The translations under genes and the position numbers were made by a program. Positions 25,750 through 37,150 of a DNA stretch of 64,000 nt are shown here, piece by piece (position 1 is the first letter of the stretch; every line of letters starts with the position of its first letter). The notes under the pieces were generated by a model. It made no database searches, was not told the DNA's origin, and was given only the letters and a program-made list of their open reading frames with translations. The stretch comes from Microbacterium sp. RURRCA19A. Its GTDB lineage: Bacteria; Actinomycetota; Actinomycetes; Actinomycetales; Microbacteriaceae. The DNA is taken from contig NZ_FTNQ01000003.1 in assembly GCF_900156455.1 (NCBI RefSeq), positions 62,001 through 126,000 of the forward strand. The letters run 5' to 3'.

Positions 25750-27567
25750 TTAGACCAGAGCGGCGGGATCGGTCGTCGGCAGGGCGCACGTGAACGCGCG
25801 ACAGTCGTAGGCCGTGGTCGCGCCTCCCTGTGCGACCTTTCCCTCGAAGAGCTCGAAGCCGGCGCGGGCGAAGTCCGCGGCCTGCGCGGGCGTGACGACG
25901 GCGACGACATCGGCCGCGACCCGCCGCGCGGCGTCGGCGAGAGCGGCATCCGTCTCGCCCACCACGACCACCTGACGCGGAGGCGTCGCGAGGCCGAGCG
26001 CGACGTCGAGGATCGCGCCGTACGCGAGCGGCGCGGCGAGCGCGGCGGGGGCGGCGGCACGGACGAGCGTCTCCGCCGCCTCGCGATAGCCCTCCCCCGC
26101 CCCGAGACGCCACAGGTCGAGCGCGGCCGCGGCGAACGCCGACGGACCCGACGGTGCGGCCCCGTCGCTCGGGACGCCCTGCGGCTGCATGCCCTGCAGC
26201 GCCAGCACCGGGTCGCCGCCCCCGGGCGGGCGGATGCCCTCGGCCGACAGGCACGCGTCGACCAGGGCCCGCGCGCGCTCGGCGTACGCGACCTCGCCGG
26301 TGACGCGACCGAGGGCGAGCAGGCCGCGGGCGAGACCGCCGTAGTCCTCCAGCGTCGCGGGAGCCCCGGAGCGGATCTCGTCGAGCGAGGCGCGGCGGAG
26401 AGTGCCGTCGTCGGCGACGTTCGCCTCGAGAACGGCGTCGGCGGCCCAGCGCGCGGCCTCGACGAACCGCGGGTCGGTACAGGCGCCGGCGGCGGCGAGC
26501 GCCGCGATGGCGTGCCCGTTCCAGCCGGTGACGACCTTGGCGTCCAGGGCCGGCGGCACGAGCTGCGCGCGGTCGGTGATGCGGTAGTACCCGCCCTCCG
26601 AGCGCTGCCCGTCGATGACCGACTCGGAGTCCTGCGCGGCCGCGATCCCGCCGGAGGGCAGCTGCAGCACGTCGACGAGGAACCCCGCGGTCTCGGCGGC
26701 CGTGGCGTCGTCGCCCGCGGCGAGGGCGACCTCGATCAGGCCGGCGTTGTCGGTGAGCATGCGCTCGTAGTGCGGAACGGTCCAGTCGCGGCGCGTGGCG
26801 TAGCGGAAGAACCCGCCCTCGACGGCATCACGCAGCTCCGACGTCGTCATCGCGGTCAGAGCACGGGATGCCACGCCCGCGGCCTCCGGGACGAGCGACG
26901 CCAGCGCGGGGTGCTGCAGCAGCCGCAGGACCGGGGTGTTCGGGAACTTCGGGGAGTCGGGCGCCGCACCGGCCGCGAACCCATCGAATTCCCGGTCCTC
27001 CCGGGACATGACGTCGGCGACGGCCGCCGCCAGAACCTCGCCGGAGGGGATCGCGTCGGCGGCGGCGGGGGCCGCGGACGCGAGGGCCTCGCGGAGCGAG
27101 GCACCGGTGGCATCCACTTCTCCCCGACGTTCGGTCCACGCCTCGCGGACGGCGGCGAGCACCTGCCGGAACGACGGCAGCTGACCGCGGGGCGCGGGCG
27201 GGAAGTACGTGCCGGCGTAGAAGATGCGCCCCTCGGGTGTGGCGAACGCCGTGAGCGGCCAGCCGAGGTGGGGCGTGAACGCGGAGGCGGCGTCGAGGTA
27301 GGCGGCGTCGACGTCGGGATGCTCCTCGCGGTCGACCTTGATCGCCACGAACCCGTCGTTGACGAGCGCGGCGGTCTCGGCATCCTGGAACGACTCCCGC
27401 GCCATGACGTGGCACCAGTGGCAGGTGCTGTAGCCGATCGAGACGAGCACGGGCACGTCGCGCCTGGCTGCGACGGCGAACGCCTCAGGCCCCCACGGGA
27501 ACCACGCGACGGGATTGTCGGCGTGGGCCCGCAGGTAGGGGCTCGAGGCGTTCGCGAGGCGGTTCAG
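25750..27567 (-). CDS. YyaL-like thioredoxin-domain protein (DUF255), probable CTG start
   Basis: Homologues are about 600-680 residues: an N-terminal thioredoxin-like DUF255 domain followed by an alpha/alpha-barrel. Here the domain shows [24 protein letters not shown] (CxxC-type site), [16 protein letters not shown] [12 protein letters not shown] and GWPLTAF; the barrel has [10 protein letters not shown] and [11 protein letters not shown]. The conserved start [17 protein letters not shown] lies upstream of every ATG, GTG or TTG. The only candidate is CTG 27567, just before NRLAN, and an in-frame TGA (the stop of the neighbouring reductase gene) is five codons upstream. With CTG the length is 605. 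A sequence error is the alternative. The physiological role is not settled. Confidence 0.85.
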   Translation of the reverse strand: MNRLANASSPYLRAHADNPVAWFPWGPEAFAVAARRDVPVLVSIGYSTCHWCHVMARESFQDAETAALVNDGFVAIKVDREEHPDVDAAYLDAASAFTPHLGWPLTAFATPEGRIFYAGTYFPPAPRGQLPSFRQVLAAVREAWTERRGEVDATGASLREALASAAPAAADAIPSGEVLAAAVADVMSREDREFDGFAAGAAPDSPKFPNTPVLRLLQHPALASLVPEAAGVASRALTAMTTSELRDAVEGGFFRYATRRDWTVPHYERMLTDNAGLIEVALAAGDDATAAETAGFLVDVLQLPSGGIAAAQDSESVIDGQRSEGGYYRITDRAQLVPPALDAKVVTGWNGHAIAALAAAGACTDPRFVEAARWAADAVLEANVADDGTLRRASLDEIRSGAPATLEDYGGLARGLLALGRVTGEVAYAERARALVDACLSAEGIRPPGGGDPVLALQGMQPQGVPSDGAAPSGPSAFAAAALDLWRLGAGEGYREAAETLVRAAAPAALAAPLAYGAILDVALGLATPPRQVVVVGETDAALADAARRVAADVVAVVTPAQAADFARAGFELFEGKVAQGGATTAYDCRAFTCALPTTDPAALV

Positions 27568-27579
27568 TTCAGCGACCCG

Positions 27580-29852
<2,273 letters not shown>

Positions 29853-29956
29853 CCGGTCCTCCAATTTACGGGGGCGTCACTCGTGGAAATCGTCGAGAAA
29901 TGTTCAGGCGCGACAGTAACAGAACCGGCGAAGAGCCGGAGGAACGAGGGATCCCG

Positions 29957-30805
29957 ATGACGACGGTGCGCGCAGCGATCACGCAGACCACCTGGACCGG
30001 CGACAAGGAGTCGATGCTCGACAAGCACGAGCAGTTCGCCCGGGACGCCGCGGCGCAGGGGGCCGACGTCCTCTGCTTCCAGGAGCTGTTCTACGGCCCC
30101 TACTTCGGGATCACCCAGGACCAGAAGTACTACCGGTACGCCGAGCCCGTCGACGGTCCGATCGTGCAGCGCTTCGCCGCGCTCGCGAAGGAGCTGGGGC
30201 TCGTCACGGTGCTGCCGATCTACGAAGAGGCCCAGACCGGCGTGTACTACAACACCTCGGTCCTGGTGGATGCCGACGGCTCAGTGCTCGGCAGCTACCG
30301 CAAGAACCACATCCCGCACCTCGACAAGTTCTGGGAGAAGTTCTACTTCCGCCCCGGAAACCTCGGCTATCCCGTGTTCGACACCGCCGTCGGCAAGGTC
30401 GGCATGTACATCTGCTACGACCGGCACTTCCCCGAGGGGTGGCGGGAGCTGGGCCTCAACGGCGCGCACATGGTGTTCAACCCCAACGCCACCAAGCCCG
30501 GACTCTCCAACCGCCTCTGGGAGGTCGAGGGCCCGTGCGCCGCGGTCGCCAACGGCTACTTCGTGCTGCAGCCCAACCGCGTCGGCCGCGAGGACAACGA
30601 ATACGGCGAGGATGCCGTCACCTTCTACGGCACGAGCCAGGTCATCGACCCGCGCGGCAACCACGTGGGCGCCGTGGGCTCGTCGGAGCACGAGGAGATC
30701 CTGGTGCGCGACCTCGACATGGATCTCGTGCAGCAGATGCGCGACGACTGGCAGTTCTACCGCGACCGCCGGCCCGACACCTACGGCGAGATCGTGGAGG
30801 CCTGA
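29957..30805 (+). CDS. nitrilase-superfamily amidohydrolase, probable beta-ureidopropionase
   Basis: A 282-residue carbon-nitrogen hydrolase with the Glu-Lys-Cys triad in LCFQELFYGPYF, GSYRKNHIPHL and GMYICYDRHFPEGWREL. The long-loop pattern around DKFWEKFYFRPG resembles N-carbamoyl-beta-alanine amidohydrolases. It would hydrolyse the N-carbamoyl product of the next enzyme to beta-alanine, CO2 and ammonia. GGAGGAACGAGGG lies before ATG 29957. The downstream hydantoinase starts one base after its stop. A different N-carbamoyl amide as substrate is possible. Confidence 0.88.
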   Translation: MTTVRAAITQTTWTGDKESMLDKHEQFARDAAAQGADVLCFQELFYGPYFGITQDQKYYRYAEPVDGPIVQRFAALAKELGLVTVLPIYEEAQTGVYYNTSVLVDADGSVLGSYRKNHIPHLDKFWEKFYFRPGNLGYPVFDTAVGKVGMYICYDRHFPEGWRELGLNGAHMVFNPNATKPGLSNRLWEVEGPCAAVANGYFVLQPNRVGREDNEYGEDAVTFYGTSQVIDPRGNHVGAVGSSEHEEILVRDLDMDLVQQMRDDWQFYRDRRPDTYGEIVEA

Positions 30806-30806
30806 G

Positions 30807-32243
30807 ATGGCGACCACGCTCCTCACCGGCGGCACCGTCGTCTCGGCGACCGGACGCTCCGCCGCGGACGTCCTCCTCGACGGCGAGACGATCGCCGCCG
30901 TGCTGCAGCCCGGCTCGACGCTGCTCGGCCATGACCTCGCGGCATCCGTCGATCAGGTCATCGACGCGACCGGGAAGTACGTGATCCCCGGGGGCATCGA
31001 CGCCCACACCCACATGCAGCTGCCGTTCGGTGGCACCAGCGCCTCGGACACGTTCGAGACCGGCACGCGCGCCGCGGCCTGGGGCGGCACGACGACGATC
31101 GTCGACTTCGCCGTGCAGCGCACCGGCGAGCGCGTGCAGGACGGCCTGGCGCACTGGCACGAGCTGGCGGCGGGAAACTGCGCGATCGACTACGGCTTCC
31201 ACCAGATCGTCGGAGGGGTGGATGCCGACTCCCTCGCGGCCCTGCCCGGCCTCATCGACGAGGGCGTCTCGAGCTTCAAGATGTTCATGGCGTACCCCGG
31301 GGTCTTCTACGCCGACGACGCGCAGATCCTCCGCGCGATGCAGGTCGCGGCCGACACGGGGCTGTTGACGATGATGCACGCCGAGAACGGCCCCGTCATC
31401 GACGTGCTCGCCGAGCAGCTGATCGAGAAGGGGAAGACGTCCCCGTACTTCCACGGCGTCGCCCGCGCGTGGCAGATGGAGGAGGAGGCAACGCACCGCG
31501 CCATCATGCTCTCGAACCTCACCGGTGCTCCGCTGTACGTCGTGCACGTGAGCGCGAAGCAGGCCGTCGAGCAGTTGGCGTGGGCGCGCGACAACGGACA
31601 GAACGTGTTCGGCGAGACGTGCCCGCAGTACCTCTACCTGTCGCTGGAGGATCAGCTCGGCGCCTCGAGCGAGGAGTGGGGCGACTTCGAGGGCGCGAAG
31701 TGGGTGTGCTCCACGCCGCTGCGGTCGAAGCACGAGGGCCACCAGCACCACATGTGGCAGGCGCTGCGCACCAACGACATCCAGATGGTGTCCACCGACC
31801 ACTGCCCGTTCTGCATGAAGGACCAGAAGACGCTCGGCCAGGGCGACTTCCGCGCGATCCCCAACGGCATCGGATCCGTCGAGCACCGCATGGACCTGAT
31901 GTACCAGGGCGTCGTGACGGGCCAGATCACGCTCGAACGGTGGGTGGAGCTGACCAGCACCACGCCCGCGCGCATGTTCGGCATGTACGGCAAGAAGGGC
32001 GTCATCGCCCCCGGCGCCGACGCCGACATCGTCGTCTACGACCCCGCCGGGCACACGTCCATCGGTGTGGGCAAGACCCACCACATGAACATGGACCACT
32101 CCGCGTGGGAGGGCTTCGAGATCGACGGGCACGTCGACACCGTCATCTCCCGCGGCAAGGTCGTCGTCGACGACGGCGCGTACCTCGGTGCCAAGGGCGA
32201 CGGGCGTTTCGTCAAGCGTGGCCTGAGCCAGTACCTGGTCTGA
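30807..32243 (+). CDS. hydA: dihydropyrimidinase/hydantoinase
   Basis: A 478-residue amidohydrolase that opens the ring of dihydrouracil/dihydrothymine or hydantoins to N-carbamoyl amino acids. Metal sites are visible: GGIDAHTHMQLPFGG (HxH, about 62-64), the carbamylated Lys in SSFKMFMAYPG, MMHAENG, YVVHVSAKQAVEQL, and STDHCPFCMKDQK with the catalytic Asp. The last 60 residues form the beta-sandwich cap (GADADIVVYDP ... ISRGKVVVDDG). It is placed between the carbamoyl hydrolase and an LLM oxidoreductase in one operon. Confidence 0.93.
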   Translation: MATTLLTGGTVVSATGRSAADVLLDGETIAAVLQPGSTLLGHDLAASVDQVIDATGKYVIPGGIDAHTHMQLPFGGTSASDTFETGTRAAAWGGTTTIVDFAVQRTGERVQDGLAHWHELAAGNCAIDYGFHQIVGGVDADSLAALPGLIDEGVSSFKMFMAYPGVFYADDAQILRAMQVAADTGLLTMMHAENGPVIDVLAEQLIEKGKTSPYFHGVARAWQMEEEATHRAIMLSNLTGAPLYVVHVSAKQAVEQLAWARDNGQNVFGETCPQYLYLSLEDQLGASSEEWGDFEGAKWVCSTPLRSKHEGHQHHMWQALRTNDIQMVSTDHCPFCMKDQKTLGQGDFRAIPNGIGSVEHRMDLMYQGVVTGQITLERWVELTSTTPARMFGMYGKKGVIAPGADADIVVYDPAGHTSIGVGKTHHMNMDHSAWEGFEIDGHVDTVISRGKVVVDDGAYLGAKGDGRFVKRGLSQYLV

Positions 32244-32254
32244 GAGGAGACCCC

Positions 32255-33283
32255 ATGGATTTCGGCGTCGTCCTGCAGACCAACCCGCCCGCCGCCCGCA
32301 CGGTGCAGCTCTCGCAGCTCGCCGAGGCGCACGGCTTCAGCCACGTGTGGACCTTCGACTCGCACCTGCTGTGGCAGGAGCCGTATGTGGTGCACTCGGC
32401 GATCCTCGCGGCCACACGACGGGTCACCGTCGGCCCGTTCGTCACGAACCCCGCGACCCGCGACTGGACCGTCACGGCATCCACGTTCGCCACCCTGAAC
32501 GAGATGTACGGCAACCGCACGATCTGCGGGATCGGCCGCGGCGACTCGGCGGTGCGCGTCACCAACGGTCGTCCCACGACGCTGAAGGCGCTGCGCGAGT
32601 CGATCCACGTCATCCGCGAGCTCGGCAACTCCCGCGCGGTGGAGTACAACGGCGCGACGCTGCAGTTCCCGTGGAGCCGCGGGTCGAAGCTGGACGTCTG
32701 GGTCGCCGCCTACGGTCCGCTCGCGCTGAAGCTGACCGGCGAGGTCGGCGACGGCTTCATCCTGCAGCTCGCCGACCTCGACATCGCCGAGTGGATGATC
32801 GCGACGGTCCGCCAGGCGGCCGAGAACGTCGGGCGCGATCCCGACGAGATCGCGTTCTGCGTCGCCGCCCCCATGTACATCGGCGACGACACCCCCGAGA
32901 GCCGCGCGCACATGATCGAGCAGTGCCGCTGGTTCGGCGGCATGGTCGGCAACCACGTCGCGGACATCGTCGCGAAGTACGGCGAGGGCTCCGACGTCCC
33001 CGCCGCGCTCACCGATTACATCGCGGGGCGCACCGGGTACGACTACAACTCGCACGGCAAGAGCAACAACGACCACGTCGACTTCGTCCCCGACGAGATC
33101 GTCGAGCGGTTCTGCGTGCTCGGCACCGCCGAGGAGCACATCGCCAAGCTCGAGAAACTCCGTGCGCTCGGCGTCACGCAGTTCGCCGGCTACCTCCAGC
33201 ACGACAACAAGGAGGAGACGATGCGGGTCTACGGCGAGACCGTGATCCCCGCCCTCACTCCCCCGGTGACGGCGAAGCGGTGA
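32255..33283 (+). CDS. LLM-class flavin/F420-dependent oxidoreductase
   Basis: A 342-residue luciferase-like TIM-barrel oxidoreductase: MDFGVVLQTNPPAARTVQLS, HVWTFDSHLLWQEP, VTVGPFVTNPATRDWTVTAS, NRTICGIGRGDSAVRV and LDVWVAAYGPLALKLTGEVG. It resembles LLM proteins that accompany hydantoinases. The substrate is unknown. The context suggests oxidation or reduction of a pyrimidine-, hydantoin- or amide-type compound before or after ring opening. AGAGGAG precedes ATG 32255, and its stop overlaps the permease GTG (GTGA). FMN versus F420 cannot be decided by eye. Confidence 0.85.
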   Translation: MDFGVVLQTNPPAARTVQLSQLAEAHGFSHVWTFDSHLLWQEPYVVHSAILAATRRVTVGPFVTNPATRDWTVTASTFATLNEMYGNRTICGIGRGDSAVRVTNGRPTTLKALRESIHVIRELGNSRAVEYNGATLQFPWSRGSKLDVWVAAYGPLALKLTGEVGDGFILQLADLDIAEWMIATVRQAAENVGRDPDEIAFCVAAPMYIGDDTPESRAHMIEQCRWFGGMVGNHVADIVAKYGEGSDVPAALTDYIAGRTGYDYNSHGKSNNDHVDFVPDEIVERFCVLGTAEEHIAKLEKLRALGVTQFAGYLQHDNKEETMRVYGETVIPALTPPVTAKR

Positions 33284-34254
33284 CCGATCAGGCGCTCGCC
33301 CCGGGGTCGGTGACATCGCTCGTCCCCGACGACGCGGGGATGCCACGCGGGCGACGCCCTCGCGGTGTCGGCATGGGCCGCGTCGGCTGGGGCGTCGCCG
33401 GGGTGGCCGCGGTGGTCGCCGTCTGGGAGCTGTACAAGCTGCTCGGGCCCGCGGACGGCGTCACGATCGGGGGCGACGGCTCCGCCGGGTCCGGCGTCAT
33501 CCTCCTCCCCCGCACGCACGATCGGGCCATGCCGCACGTGTGGGACATGGTCGCGCGCATGTTCGCGCCGACGAGCGGCGGCGACACCCCGCCGCTGATC
33601 GTCTCGGTGCTCGAGGCCGCCGGGACGACGCTGGGTCTCGCGGCCCTCGGGTGGGTCATCGGCGTGGTGGTGGGTGGCATCCTGGGCATCGCGATGCAGC
33701 GGTGGCGGCTCGTGGAGTGGGGCCTGCTGCCGTGGATCGTCGTGAGCCAGATCGTGCCGCTCATCGCGTTCGCCCCGGTGGTCAACGCGCTCGGCAATCA
33801 GATCGACCGGGCGGGCGTCTTCCCGTGGCCGCAGTGGTTCTCGGTCGCGCTGATCGCGTCGTACCTGGCGTTCTTCCCCGTCGCCATCGGCATGCTGCGG
33901 GGCCTCGAAGCCCCTGACGGGCTGCACCTCGACCTGTTCCACGCGGGAGCGGCCGGCTGGTGGGCGACGCTGATCCACCTGCGGCTCCCCGCCGCCGTGC
34001 CGCACCTACTGCCCGCCCTGCGTCTCGCCGCCGCCTCCGCCGTCGTCGGCGCGGTGGTCGCCGAGGTGTCGATCGGGCTGCGCGGCGGGATCGGGCGCAT
34101 GCTCATCCAGCTCGCCGGTCAAGCCTCGTCCGACCCGGCCGCCCCCTGGGCGCCGACGTTCGGCACCGTCGCCATCGGGCTCGTCGCCGCCGCGGGCGTC
34201 GCGCTCATCGGTGCGACCCTGCACCGTTTCCGTCGCGGAGAGGAGATCCGATGA
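33280..34254 (+). CDS. ABC transporter permease (SsuC/ThiX-like)
   Basis: A 324-residue BPD permease starting at a GTG that overlaps the previous stop. A polar N-terminus of about 35 residues is followed by the first helix (VGWGVAGVAAVVAVWELYKLL) and further helices around LGLAALGWVIGVVVGGILGIAM. The coupling loop contains LHLDLFHAGAAGWWATLIHLRLPAAVPHLLPALR. It is longer than its partner permease at 35039-35821; the two probably form a heterodimer. The ATPase gene overlaps its stop (ATGA). Confidence 0.9.
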   Translation: MTDQALAPGSVTSLVPDDAGMPRGRRPRGVGMGRVGWGVAGVAAVVAVWELYKLLGPADGVTIGGDGSAGSGVILLPRTHDRAMPHVWDMVARMFAPTSGGDTPPLIVSVLEAAGTTLGLAALGWVIGVVVGGILGIAMQRWRLVEWGLLPWIVVSQIVPLIAFAPVVNALGNQIDRAGVFPWPQWFSVALIASYLAFFPVAIGMLRGLEAPDGLHLDLFHAGAAGWWATLIHLRLPAAVPHLLPALRLAAASAVVGAVVAEVSIGLRGGIGRMLIQLAGQASSDPAAPWAPTFGTVAIGLVAAAGVALIGATLHRFRRGEEIR

Positions 34255-35042
34255 CCGCACCCGCCGTCCACGCCGCCGGCGTGGGGAAGGTGTTCCCCTC
34301 GACCGGAGGCGAGGTGACCGCCCTCACCGGGGTCGACCTCGACGTCGCCACCGGAGAGTTCGTCTCGCTCATCGGTCCCTCGGGTTGCGGCAAATCGACG
34401 CTGCTGCGCCTCATCGCCGACCTCGACACGCCCAGCGCGGGCGACCTCGCCATCTTCGGCAAGGCCGCACGTCAGGCCCGCATCGACCAGGACTACGGCA
34501 TCGCGTTCCAGCAGGCGGGGCTCCTCCCCTGGCGCACGGTCGCGGCGAACATCGCGCTGCCGCTCGAGCTGCACCGCTGGAGCCGTGCCCGCCGCGACGC
34601 CCGCGTCGCCGAACTGGCCGAGCTCGTCGGGCTGTCGGAGTTCGTCGGGCGCTACCCCGACCAGCTGTCCGGCGGCATGCAGCAGCGCGTGGCGATCGCC
34701 CGGTCGCTCGCCGCCTCCCCGCAGCTGCTCCTCATGGACGAGCCGTTCGGCGCGCTCGACGAGATGACCCGCGAGCGGCTGCAGACCGAACTCGCGCGCA
34801 TCGCCGCCGAGACGGGTGCGGCGGTCGTCTTCGTCACCCACTCGATCCCCGAGGCGGTGTTCCTCTCCGACCGCGTGGTCGTGATGAGCCCGCGGCCCGG
34901 CCGCATCACCGAGGTCATCGACACCCGCCCCGGACGTCCACGCGACGAGGCCCTCCGCGAATCGCCCGAGTACTTCGCGCGCGTCACCGCCGTCCGCGAG
35001 GCGCTCCACGGCGCTCCCCTGCAGCGGGCGAACGAACGATGA
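34251..35042 (+). CDS. ABC transporter ATP-binding protein (SsuB/TauB-like)
   Basis: A 263-residue ATPase: Walker A GPSGCGKST (about 44-52), Q-loop FQQAGLLPWRTV, signature QLSGGMQQRVAIARSLA, Walker B LLLMDEPFGALDEM and H-loop VTHSIPEAVFLSDR. It belongs to the nitrate/sulfonate/taurine/hydroxymethylpyrimidine group. The gene overlaps both permease genes by four bases, so the three are coupled. Confidence 0.93.
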   Translation: MTAPAVHAAGVGKVFPSTGGEVTALTGVDLDVATGEFVSLIGPSGCGKSTLLRLIADLDTPSAGDLAIFGKAARQARIDQDYGIAFQQAGLLPWRTVAANIALPLELHRWSRARRDARVAELAELVGLSEFVGRYPDQLSGGMQQRVAIARSLAASPQLLLMDEPFGALDEMTRERLQTELARIAAETGAAVVFVTHSIPEAVFLSDRVVVMSPRPGRITEVIDTRPGRPRDEALRESPEYFARVTAVREALHGAPLQRANER

Positions 35043-35821
35043 CCGCGGCCCGCCTCCCCTCCTGGCTGCGCGTCGCCGCGCCCGTCGCCGTCGGGCTCCT
35101 CGGGCTCGGTGCGTGGTTCGCCTACGTCGCTTCGGGCAGCGCCCCGCGGATGCTCCCCGACCCCGCCGCGATCCTGGGGGACTTCGTCGGCCGGTTCCCG
35201 CTCATCGTGGAGGCCGCGGCGATCACGGGCACCAACGCCCTGGTGGGTCTCGTCGCGGGCACCGTCATCGCCGTCGCGCTGGCCGCCCTGGCCGCGACCT
35301 GGCGCCCCGTCGACGGAATGACCGCGCCGCTGGTCGCCGCGCTCGCCGTCGTGCCGATCGTCGCGATCACGCCGATCCTCAACACCATGTTCGGCGCCTC
35401 CAGCCAGTTCGGCCGCGCGGCGGTCGCCGCGATCGCGGCCTTCGTCCCGGTGTTCGTCAACACGCTCCGGGGGCTCCGGCAGACGCGTCCCGTGCAACGC
35501 GACCTCTTCCGCGCGACCGCGGCGTCGGGCGCGCAGACGTTCCGCCTCCTCACCCTCCCCACCGCGCTGCCGTATCTGCTCACCGGCGTCCGCGTCGCCG
35601 CCTCGCTCGCGGTGATCTCCGCTCTCGTCGCCGAGTACTTCGGCGGCCCCTCGGACGGCATCGGCACCGCGATCGCCACCTACGCCAAGTCGGGACGCGC
35701 GGCCCTCGCCTGGGCGTTCGTGGGCGGCGGCATCGTGATCGGTCTCGTCTTCTTCCTCGTCACCTCGCTGCTCGAACGCGCCGTCGCACGGCGCCTCGGC
35801 GCGGGGCGTCCGCCGGCCTGA
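35039..35821 (+). CDS. ABC transporter permease (SsuC-like)
   Basis: The second permease, 260 residues, six or so helices (LLGLGAWFAYVASG near the start; GGGIVIGLVFFLVTSLLERAV at the end). The coupling loop is VQRDLFRATAASGAQTFRLLTLPTALPYLLTGVR. ATG 35039 overlaps the ATPase stop. Eighty bases of non-coding sequence with an AAAGGA site separate it from the binding-protein gene. Confidence 0.9.
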   Translation: MTAARLPSWLRVAAPVAVGLLGLGAWFAYVASGSAPRMLPDPAAILGDFVGRFPLIVEAAAITGTNALVGLVAGTVIAVALAALAATWRPVDGMTAPLVAALAVVPIVAITPILNTMFGASSQFGRAAVAAIAAFVPVFVNTLRGLRQTRPVQRDLFRATAASGAQTFRLLTLPTALPYLLTGVRVAASLAVISALVAEYFGGPSDGIGTAIATYAKSGRAALAWAFVGGGIVIGLVFFLVTSLLERAVARRLGAGRPPA

Positions 35822-35901
35822 CCGGCATCCTTCCCGTCCGCCCTCGACAGAACAGGTTCCACCGCACCACACCTGCACCACCCGCACCCGAAAGGACTCC
35901 C

Positions 35902-37074
35902 ATGACACACAGCACACGCCGCGCCCTCGGCGCACTCGCGGGGATCGCCGTGGCATCCCTCGCCCTCTCCGCCTGCGCCGGCGGCTCCAGCGCTCCCGCC
36001 GAGTCGAGCGGGGACTTCACGCCGCTCACCTCCGTGAAGCTGCAGCTGCAGTGGCTGCCGCAGGCGCAGTTCGCCGGCTACTACGTCGCCCTCGACAAGG
36101 GGTACTTCCAGGAGGAGGGCTTCGACAAGGTCGACGTGGTCCCCTCGGGCGGCGACATCGTGCCGCAGGACGCCCTCGTCGCCGGAGACGTCGACTTCGC
36201 CGTCGCCTGGGTGCCGAAGGTCCTCGGGACCATGGAGAACCAGGGCGTCGAACTCACCGACATCGCGCAGGTGTTCCAGAAGTCCGGCACGACCCAGGTG
36301 TCGTGGAAGGACTCCGGCATCACGAAGGTCGACGACTTCGAGGGCAAGCGCATCGGCTCGTGGGGCTTCGGCAACGAGTGGGAGATCTTCGCCGCCATGG
36401 CCGACAAGGGCCTGGACGCCTCGACGGTCAAGATCACGACCCAGGACTTCTCCATGAACGCGCTCCTGGACAAGGACGTGGATGCCGCCCAGGCGATGAC
36501 CTACAACGAGCTCGCGCAGCTGCTGGAGACGGTGAACCCCGCCACCGGGAAGCTGTACACGATGGACGACATCAACGTGATCTCGTACGAGGACACCGCC
36601 GGCGCCATGCTGCAGGACGCGATCTGGGCCGACACGAAGCGCCTCTCCGACGACCCCGCGTACGCCGATGCCGCCACGCGCTTCCTGAAGGCCGTCATCA
36701 AGGGCTGGGTCTTCGCGCGCGACAACCCCACCGAGGCCGCCGACATCACGTACAAGGCCGCGACCGCCCCGGGTGTCAGCGCGTTCCCGGTGGGTCCGAC
36801 GCACCAGCTGTGGCAGATGAACGAGGTCAACAAGCTCATCTGGACCGGTGGCGACTTCGGTCTCATCGACTCCGCCGCCTGGGACAAGACCGTGAAGGGC
36901 GCCCTCGCGGCGAAGAACCAGGACGGGCTCAACCTCATCACCACCGAACCCCCGGCATCCGCCTACTCGAACGACTACATCGAGAAGGCGCTGACGGCTC
37001 TGAAGGACGAGGGCGTCACCGTGGACGGCGACTACACGCCGATCGACGTCACCCTCACCGAGGGCGGCCAGTAA
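35902..37074 (+). CDS. ABC transporter substrate-binding lipoprotein (NMT1/THI5-like)
   Basis: A 390-residue lipoprotein: basic start, hydrophobic helix and lipobox LALSACAGG (Cys about 25). The NMT1/THI5-like domain follows: VKLQLQWLPQAQFAGYYVAL, KGYFQEEGFDKVDVVPSGG, FAVAWVPKVL, IGSWGFGNEWEIFAAM. This family binds hydroxymethylpyrimidines, formylaminopyrimidine, riboflavin, nitrate or sulfonates. With hydantoinase and ureidopropionase genes upstream, a pyrimidine-like or hydantoin-like ligand is a good guess. It is the last gene before a strong terminator. Confidence 0.9.
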   Translation: MTHSTRRALGALAGIAVASLALSACAGGSSAPAESSGDFTPLTSVKLQLQWLPQAQFAGYYVALDKGYFQEEGFDKVDVVPSGGDIVPQDALVAGDVDFAVAWVPKVLGTMENQGVELTDIAQVFQKSGTTQVSWKDSGITKVDDFEGKRIGSWGFGNEWEIFAAMADKGLDASTVKITTQDFSMNALLDKDVDAAQAMTYNELAQLLETVNPATGKLYTMDDINVISYEDTAGAMLQDAIWADTKRLSDDPAYADAATRFLKAVIKGWVFARDNPTEAADITYKAATAPGVSAFPVGPTHQLWQMNEVNKLIWTGGDFGLIDSAAWDKTVKGALAAKNQDGLNLITTEPPASAYSNDYIEKALTALKDEGVTVDGDYTPIDVTLTEGGQ

Positions 37075-37078
37075 CTCC

Positions 37079-37112
37079 CCGCGGGGCGGTCGGACACCCG
37101 ACCGCCCCGCGG
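37079..37112 (+). terminator. terminator hairpin of the hydantoinase/importer operon
   Basis: A perfect 13-bp stem (GCGGGGCGGTCGG with its complement, 37081-37093 and 37098-37110) with an ACAC loop, extendable to 15 bp. It lies a few bases after the binding-protein stop at 37074. Confidence 0.88.
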
Positions 37113-37150
37113 CCCACCTCTTTCCCGGAACGGCGTGGTTGACTACCCGG